Positions 14,063 to 18,451 of a DNA stretch of 18,451 nucleotides are shown here, in pieces. The stretch covers positions 1 to 18,451 of the forward strand of contig CAAGBE010000076.1 in assembly GCA_900768005.1 (NCBI GenBank), read 5' to 3'. This stretch comes from Clostridia bacterium. GTDB taxonomy: Bacteria; Bacillota; Clostridia; UMGS1883. The position numbers were made by a program, and so were the translations under genes. A model generated the notes under the pieces. It did no database searches and had not been told where the DNA came from. It saw only the letters and a list, made by a program, of their open reading frames with translations. Numbering within the stretch: position 1 is the first letter of the stretch; each line of letters begins with the position of its first letter.

Positions 14063-14894
14063 ATATAGTAAAGTTAAGTATTATTGCAAAGATACCTGCA
14101 AGTGTGCAGTATATGGAAAAGTAACTAAGTTTGCTTTTTTCAACAAGTCTGAGAAGAAATTTGATTGCAAAATATCCGCTTACTGCCGCTGTAATCATAC
14201 CGATTGCAACGGGAAGAAAAGATAGAGTCTGTGACGGTGCTGTAAATATATCCTTTATATCAAGCACCAATGCACCGAGGATGGCAGGGATGGACATTAA
14301 AAACGAAAATCTCACGGCAGTTTTTTTGTCAAGTCCGCAGAAAAGACCACCCACAATAGTGCTTCCGCTTCTGCTGATACCGGGAAGTGTGCCGAGTGCC
14401 TGAAAACATCCTACACCAAATGCTCTTTTTGAGGACATTTTTTCAAGGTCGGTGTTTCCTCCTGCAAGCTTTTCACTGAGGAAAAGTAAAATTGCCGTTA
14501 TAATGAGGAATATACCAATCTGCCAAAGCTGGGGATTTTCAATAATATCACCCAATACAAATGCTGCCACCGTGGCAGGAATTGTTGCAACCACAAGCAT
14601 TACAATCAGCCTGCGGTACAAAAATTCTTTAAGACGGAGACCTTTCCCCGTGAAAAGGTCTTTGCACATCCCGAAAAATGCCCTTACCATTTCCCATATG
14701 TCGTTTCTGTAAACGATAAACACTGCGGCAAGTGTTGCCACGTGAAGTAATATATTAAATGACAAAAGACTGTCTGCTTCGGGGTCGAAACCCATAAGCC
14801 TTCCCGCAATGGACAGATGTCCCGACGAGGAAATGGGCAGAAATTCGCTGACCCCCTGAATAAGCCCGAGAATAAGTGCTTTAATAATAGTCAT
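14061..14894 (-). CDS. uppP: Undecaprenyl-diphosphatase UppP/BacA
   Basis: Membrane phosphatase of 277 aa that converts undecaprenyl diphosphate to the monophosphate carrier for peptidoglycan and wall-polymer synthesis; overproduction confers bacitracin resistance in this family. The first signature is SEFLPISSSGHL at 16-27 (E17, S22-S24, H26), the second is PGISRSGST at 171-179 (R175). Hydrophobic helices cover most of the rest. GGAGG (complement of 14902-14906) lies before the ATG. It is the first gene of a two-gene unit with ftsK and is divergent from alaS. Confidence 0.95.
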   Translation of the reverse strand: MTIIKALILGLIQGVSEFLPISSSGHLSIAGRLMGFDPEADSLLSFNILLHVATLAAVFIVYRNDIWEMVRAFFGMCKDLFTGKGLRLKEFLYRRLIVMLVVATIPATVAAFVLGDIIENPQLWQIGIFLIITAILLFLSEKLAGGNTDLEKMSSKRAFGVGCFQALGTLPGISRSGSTIVGGLFCGLDKKTAVRFSFLMSIPAILGALVLDIKDIFTAPSQTLSFLPVAIGMITAAVSGYFAIKFLLRLVEKSKLSYFSIYCTLAGIFAIILNFTI

Positions 14895-14926
14895 ATCTTA
14901 GCCTCCGAGAAAACATTATTTTATAC

Positions 14927-14935
14927 ATTTTATCA
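14927..14935 (-). promoter_or_regulatory. Probable extended -10 promoter for uppP-ftsK
   Basis: On the minus strand TGATAAAAT is an extended -10 (TG-n-TAAAAT) 33 nt before the uppP ATG. No good -35 is seen at the right distance (TGGATT only), which extended -10 promoters tolerate. Confidence 0.45.
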
Positions 14936-15005
14936 TATTTAAAGGGAAAAATCCACCCCTTTTTTTATATTTAAGGAAAACAAGCCAAAATCTCCTTTAA
15001 CAAGG

Positions 15006-15034
15006 TTGACAATAAGCGGAAAAAAAGATATAAT
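15006..15034 (+). promoter_or_regulatory. Perfect consensus sigma-A promoter for alaS
   Basis: TTGACA at 15006-15011, a 17-nt spacer and TATAAT at 15029-15034 are all exact consensus. The start site would be near 15041, giving a leader of about 20 nt that contains just the ribosome site AAAGGAG (15045-15051). Confidence 0.9.
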
Positions 15035-15060
15035 GATAGCTTGTAAAGGAGTGTTTACAA

Positions 15061-17685
15061 ATGGAAAAACTTGGACTTAATGAAATACGCGAAAGATACC
15101 TGAAATTCTTTGAAAGTAAGGGACATTTAAGACTTCCGTCATTCCCACTTGTACCTCAGAATGACAACAGTCTTCTTCTCATAAATGCGGGTATGGCTCC
15201 CCTTAAGCCTTATTTTACAGGAAAGGAGATTCCTCCCCGCAAGCGAGTTACCACCTGCCAGAAGTGTATCCGTACACCTGATATTGAGCGTGTAGGTATA
15301 ACTGCACGTCACGGTACGTTCTTTGAAATGCTCGGTAACTTCTCTTTCGGTGACTATTTCAAGCACGAAGCAACTGCCTGGGCTTGGGAATTTGTTACCA
15401 AAGACCTCGGACTTCCCGAGGACAGAGTATATATCACCGTTTACGAGGATGATGATGAAGCTATCGACATCTGGACAAAGGAAGTTGGCGTAGACCCCTC
15501 TCACATTTCCAGAATGGGTAAAGAGGACAACTTCTGGGAAATCGGTCAGGGACCCTGCGGACCTTGCAGTGAGCTTTATTTCGACCGTGGTGAAAAATAC
15601 GGTTGCGGTAGCCCCGATTGTAAGGTTGGCTGTGAATGTGACAGATTCGTAGAATTCTGGAACCTTGTATTCACACAGTTCGACAAGGATGAAAACGGAG
15701 TTTACAACCGTCTTGCAAATCCCAACATCGATACAGGTATGGGACTTGAAAGAATGGCTGTTATTATGCAGGATGTAAACAACCTTTTCGAGGTTGATAC
15801 AATCCGTAATATTATGCTTGAAATCAGTAAGGTTGCAAAGGTTAACTACGGACAGAGTGAAAAGACGGACATTTCTCTCCGTGTTATCACCGATCATATC
15901 AGAAGCACAAGCTTTATGACTTGTGATGGTGTATTACCCTCCAACGAAGGCAGAGGATATGTGCTCCGCAGACTTCTCCGTCGTGCGGCTCGTCACGGAA
16001 GACTCCTCGGAATCAAGGGAACATTCCTTTCTGATATAGTAGATACAGTTGTAAGAGAGTCCAAGGGTGCTTACCCCCAGCTTGAAGAAAAGCAGGACTA
16101 CATCAAGAAGGTTATCAAGAGAGAAGAAGAAAGCTTTGCACAGACTATCGACCGAGGTCTTTCAATTCTCGAAGAAAAGGTTGCAGAACTTGAAAAGAAC
16201 GGCGGAAAGATTCTTTCAGGTGAAGATGCATTCCTTCTTAATGACACATACGGTTTCCCCATCGACCTTACAGAAGAAATTCTTCAGGAAAAAGGTCTCG
16301 GTGTTGACCGTGATGCATTCAATGAGCTTCTTCTTGAACAGAAGAAACGTTCAAGAGAGGGCAGAAAAGTCGGTGATGAAGCCGCTTGGAGCGAGGACAT
16401 CTACCAGACACTCGGCAAAGATATCACAACAGAATTTATCGGCTATGAAAATGATAGCTGTAATGCAAATATAACAGTAATCGTTAAAGACGGACAGGTT
16501 GCAGATTCCGTTTCCGACGGTGAGAATGCAGTTATCATTCTTGACAAGACCGTAGTATACGGCGAAAGCGGCGGTCAGGTAGGCGATAACGGTATCATCG
16601 AGGGTGAAGGCTTTAAGATGGAAGTTACCGATGCCAAGAAGCTTGGCGACGGTAAGATACTTCATCACGTAACAGTTCTTGAGGGAATAGCTTCCAAGGG
16701 TGACAAGGTTACAGTTTCCATCGATACAAAGAGAAGAATGGCTATCACCCGTAACCACAGTACTGCACACCTTCTGCAGAAAGCTCTCCGAGAAGTTCTC
16801 GGCAACCATATTGAGCAGGCAGGAAGCTACGTTGACGAAAATAGACTCCGCTTTGACTTTACCCACTTTGAAGCAGTTACAAAAGAACAGCTTCAGGAGG
16901 TTGAAAATAAGATTAATGCAGCAATCCTTGCAGCATACCCTGTAGTAATCAAGAATATGTCCATTGCAGATGCAAAGGCTGAGGGTGCAATGGCACTCTT
17001 CGGTGAAAAGTACGGAGATGTAGTTCGCGTTGTAAATATGGGCGGATATTCAATTGAGCTTTGCGGTGGTTGTCATCTTTCCAACACCTCTCAGGCAGGT
17101 CTTTGCAAGATTCTTTCCGAAAGCGGTGTTGCAGCAGGAGTAAGAAGAATTGAAGCTGTAACAGGTGAAGGCGTCCTTCGTTATATTGAAGAGAAGAATG
17201 CAATCATCGCAAATACTGCAGCAGTTCTTAAATCCACCGAGGGTGAGCTTGTACACCGTGCAGAAGCTGTTGTTAACGAAAATCGTGAACAGCAGAAAAA
17301 ACTTGAGCAGGTTGCTTCCCAGATGGCTAATGCAAAGGCAAACGACATTATGTCGAATGCTAAGAAGATTGGCGACATAACACTTATTGTAGCACAGCTT
17401 GACGGTGCAACGGTTGATTCTCTCCGTAAGACAGGCGACGCAATCAAGGAAAAGACTCCTATGAGCGTTTGTGTATTCGGTGCAGAAACAGAAGGTAAGA
17501 TTTCCTTTGTTGCAATGGCAAGTTCCGACGCTGTTAAGGCAGGCGTACATTGCGGTAAGATTATAAAGGAAATTACAGCTATTGCAGGCGGTAGCGGCGG
17601 CGGTAAGCCCGACAGTGCACAGGGCGGCGGTAAGGATGCTTCCAAGATTGCTGAGGCACTTAATAAGGTAGAGGAGCTTTTGTAA
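15061..17685 (+). CDS. alaS: Alanyl-tRNA synthetase
   Basis: Class II synthetase (874 aa) that charges tRNA-Ala and edits mischarged Ser/Gly. The N-terminal catalytic core includes ARHGTFFEMLGNFSFGDYF (motif 2 region) and NIDTGMGLERM (motif 3 region). The editing domain has the zinc ligands H566 and H570 in NHSTAH, and C668 and H672 in CGGCH, where many homologues have CGGTH. A coiled segment follows (about 715-770), and the C-Ala domain ends with the Gly-rich GGSGGGKPDSAQGGG. Length and order are standard. It has its own strong promoter without a T-box leader and is followed 1 nt later by a HIT-family gene. Confidence 0.97.
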   Translation: MEKLGLNEIRERYLKFFESKGHLRLPSFPLVPQNDNSLLLINAGMAPLKPYFTGKEIPPRKRVTTCQKCIRTPDIERVGITARHGTFFEMLGNFSFGDYFKHEATAWAWEFVTKDLGLPEDRVYITVYEDDDEAIDIWTKEVGVDPSHISRMGKEDNFWEIGQGPCGPCSELYFDRGEKYGCGSPDCKVGCECDRFVEFWNLVFTQFDKDENGVYNRLANPNIDTGMGLERMAVIMQDVNNLFEVDTIRNIMLEISKVAKVNYGQSEKTDISLRVITDHIRSTSFMTCDGVLPSNEGRGYVLRRLLRRAARHGRLLGIKGTFLSDIVDTVVRESKGAYPQLEEKQDYIKKVIKREEESFAQTIDRGLSILEEKVAELEKNGGKILSGEDAFLLNDTYGFPIDLTEEILQEKGLGVDRDAFNELLLEQKKRSREGRKVGDEAAWSEDIYQTLGKDITTEFIGYENDSCNANITVIVKDGQVADSVSDGENAVIILDKTVVYGESGGQVGDNGIIEGEGFKMEVTDAKKLGDGKILHHVTVLEGIASKGDKVTVSIDTKRRMAITRNHSTAHLLQKALREVLGNHIEQAGSYVDENRLRFDFTHFEAVTKEQLQEVENKINAAILAAYPVVIKNMSIADAKAEGAMALFGEKYGDVVRVVNMGGYSIELCGGCHLSNTSQAGLCKILSESGVAAGVRRIEAVTGEGVLRYIEEKNAIIANTAAVLKSTEGELVHRAEAVVNENREQQKKLEQVASQMANAKANDIMSNAKKIGDITLIVAQLDGATVDSLRKTGDAIKEKTPMSVCVFGAETEGKISFVAMASSDAVKAGVHCGKIIKEITAIAGGSGGGKPDSAQGGGKDASKIAEALNKVEELL

Positions 17686-17686
17686 T

Positions 17687-18028
17687 ATGGATTGCTTATT
17701 TTGTAAAATAATAGCAGGGGATATCCCCTCGGCAAAGGTGTATGAGGATGACAAGGTTTACGCATTCCGCGACATTGAGCCTCAGGCACCGGTGCATATA
17801 CTGATAATTCCTAAAGCGCATATTGCATCTGCAAATGAGCTTACCGAGGAAAACGCTTCCATAGTAGGTCATATCTTCGCAGTTGCCGCAAAAATAGCAA
17901 AGGATGAAGGTATCGCAGACGGCGGTTACCGTATTGTGAATAACTGCGGACAGGACGGCGGACAGACAGTCGGTCACCTTCATTTCCATATGCTCGGTGG
18001 CAGAAGCCTCCAGTGGCCACCAGGATGA
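17687..18028 (+). CDS. HIT-family nucleotide-binding protein (HinT-like)
   Basis: Histidine-triad protein of 113 aa, a purine nucleoside phosphoramidase/AMP-lysine hydrolase in the HinT branch. The HxHxHxx motif is H97-L-H99-F-H101 in GHLHFHMLGGR. The N-terminal CLFCKI with C3 and C6 is the common start of this branch, and the C-terminal W110 with PPG is also typical. Its start follows the alaS stop by one base (TAA-T-ATG), so it is cotranscribed with alaS. HinT can hydrolyse aminoacyl-adenylates, including those made by synthetases, which makes the pairing functionally sensible, though that link is inference. Confidence 0.93.
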   Translation: MDCLFCKIIAGDIPSAKVYEDDKVYAFRDIEPQAPVHILIIPKAHIASANELTEENASIVGHIFAVAAKIAKDEGIADGGYRIVNNCGQDGGQTVGHLHFHMLGGRSLQWPPG

Positions 18029-18040
18029 TTAGACATACTT

Positions 18041-18076
18041 TATTGTTGCAGTGAAAATCACTGCAACAATATTTTT
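18041..18076 (+). terminator. Terminator after the alaS-HIT operon
   Basis: TATTGTTGCAGTGA at 18041-18054 pairs perfectly with TCACTGCAACAATA at 18058-18071 (14 bp, AAA loop), followed by TTTTT at 18072-18076. It ends just 16 nt before the start codon of the next gene. Confidence 0.88.
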
Positions 18077-18092
18077 AGAAAGAAGTATTTTT

Positions 18093-18451
18093 ATGAGAAA
18101 AATTATAGATTTTCACGCCCACATTTTTAATCCGAAGATTGCCCATCTTGCCATAGCTAACCTTGAGAAGCATTACGGTATGAAATGGGAGGGCTTGGGC
18201 ACATTTACCGATATGCGTGAGGAAATGGAAAAGTCAGGTTTTTACAAGGCTGTTATATTCTCTACACCTACAAAGCCTACGCAGGTTGTTATAAATAATG
18301 ACTTCCTCTTTGACTTGAGGGATGACCGATTTATTGTATTCGGCTCGGTACACCCGGACTTCGAGGATGTAAAGGGCGAGGTTCAGCGTATAAAGAATCA
18401 CGGACTTCGTGGATTCAAATTTCATCCCGATTTTCAGGCTTTTAATATTGA
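18093..18451 (+). CDS. Amidohydrolase-family protein, N-terminal part (runs off the window)
   Basis: An open frame from ATG 18093 to the right edge encodes 119 residues with no stop. It begins MRKIIDFHAHIF, giving the metal-binding H8-x-H10 of the amidohydrolase superfamily, continues through VFGSVHPDF and reaches GFKFHPDFQ near the edge. This order resembles the Amidohydro_2 group (PF04909: TIM-barrel metal-dependent hydrolases or decarboxylases). The substrate cannot be told. The ribosome site is weak (AGAAAGAAG at 18077-18085). The gene sits immediately behind a terminator with no room for a promoter between them, so it may depend on read-through or on a promoter inside the HIT gene. Confidence 0.82.
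   Translation, partial: MRKIIDFHAHIFNPKIAHLAIANLEKHYGMKWEGLGTFTDMREEMEKSGFYKAVIFSTPTKPTQVVINNDFLFDLRDDRFIVFGSVHPDFEDVKGEVQRIKNHGLRGFKFHPDFQAFNI

Noticed and set aside
14941..14970. AAAGGG ... CCCTTTTTTT hairpin in the uppP-alaS intergenic region as a terminator
   Set aside because: The stem is just 6 bp and no gene ends there on the plus strand; divergent promoters occupy the region.
15139..15897. A 252-aa minus-strand open frame inside alaS
   Set aside because: It is a shadow of the strongly conserved alaS frame; no motif or ribosome site was seen.
17050..17789. Two long minus-strand frames across the end of alaS and the HIT gene
   Set aside because: Both are shadows of well-identified genes on the plus strand, with Cys/Ser-rich, low-credibility sequences.
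1..18451. Mobile elements, CRISPR arrays, tRNA or rRNA genes
   Set aside because: No transposase or integrase frames, no regularly spaced repeats, and no cloverleaf or rRNA-like sequence were seen by eye. A tRNAscan or Infernal run would be decisive for small RNAs.

Overview
The window looks like a piece of chromosome from a low-to-medium-GC, endospore-forming Clostridia-type Firmicute, possibly near Ruminococcaceae/Oscillospiraceae. The reasons are strong AGGAGG-type ribosome-binding sites, sigma-A promoters, U-tailed hairpin terminators, a SigH (Spo0H) gene, a SpoIIIE/FtsK translocase, a CpsC-CpsD-CpsB polysaccharide control trio and CsaB. The genus assignment is inference.

Layout. 1-1729: the end of a Wzz/CpsC-type chain-length protein, a CpsD/CapB bacterial tyrosine kinase with a very long Tyr/Gly tail, and a CpsB-type PHP tyrosine phosphatase, closed by a strong hairpin. 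1792-2700: a PflX-like (COG1313-type) radical SAM protein that starts directly after that hairpin. 2732-5133: tyrS with its own promoter, then csaB (cell-wall polysaccharide pyruvyl transferase). 5159-5845: an unrecognised membrane-anchored coiled-coil-type protein. 5846-7162: a collapsed Rnf operon, with the C-terminal scrap of rnfC, an intact rnfD, and a short chimera that reads as rnfG fragments joined to an rnfB-like ferredoxin end. 7146-7955: a CPBP (CAAX-type) intramembrane protease. 8035-10431: a metal-efflux operon of an ArsR/SmtB sensor, a free-standing HMA metallochaperone and a Zn/Cd/Pb-type P1B ATPase, behind a promoter that overlaps a perfect inverted repeat.

10496-14894 is on the minus strand: a small zinc-ribbon protein, sigH with a near-consensus sigma-A promoter, and an uppP-ftsK pair. 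15061-18028 is on the plus strand again: alaS, from a perfect consensus promoter, followed 1 nt later by a HIT-family protein and a terminator. 18093-18451 is the 5' part of an amidohydrolase that runs off the right edge and is easy to miss because it has no stop codon in the window.

How the genes work together. The left end controls capsule/exopolysaccharide polymerisation through kinase and phosphatase. CsaB modifies secondary wall polymer, and UppP recycles the undecaprenyl carrier used for such polymers. The ArsR-HMA-ATPase set senses and exports divalent metal. TyrS, AlaS, HIT, SigH and FtsK are housekeeping or developmental genes. The most unusual part is the Rnf remnant: fragments in the canonical order C-D-G-(E-A)-B survive around one uninterrupted rnfD. 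I found no tRNA, rRNA, CRISPR array, insertion sequence or gene-free stretch above 300 bases.
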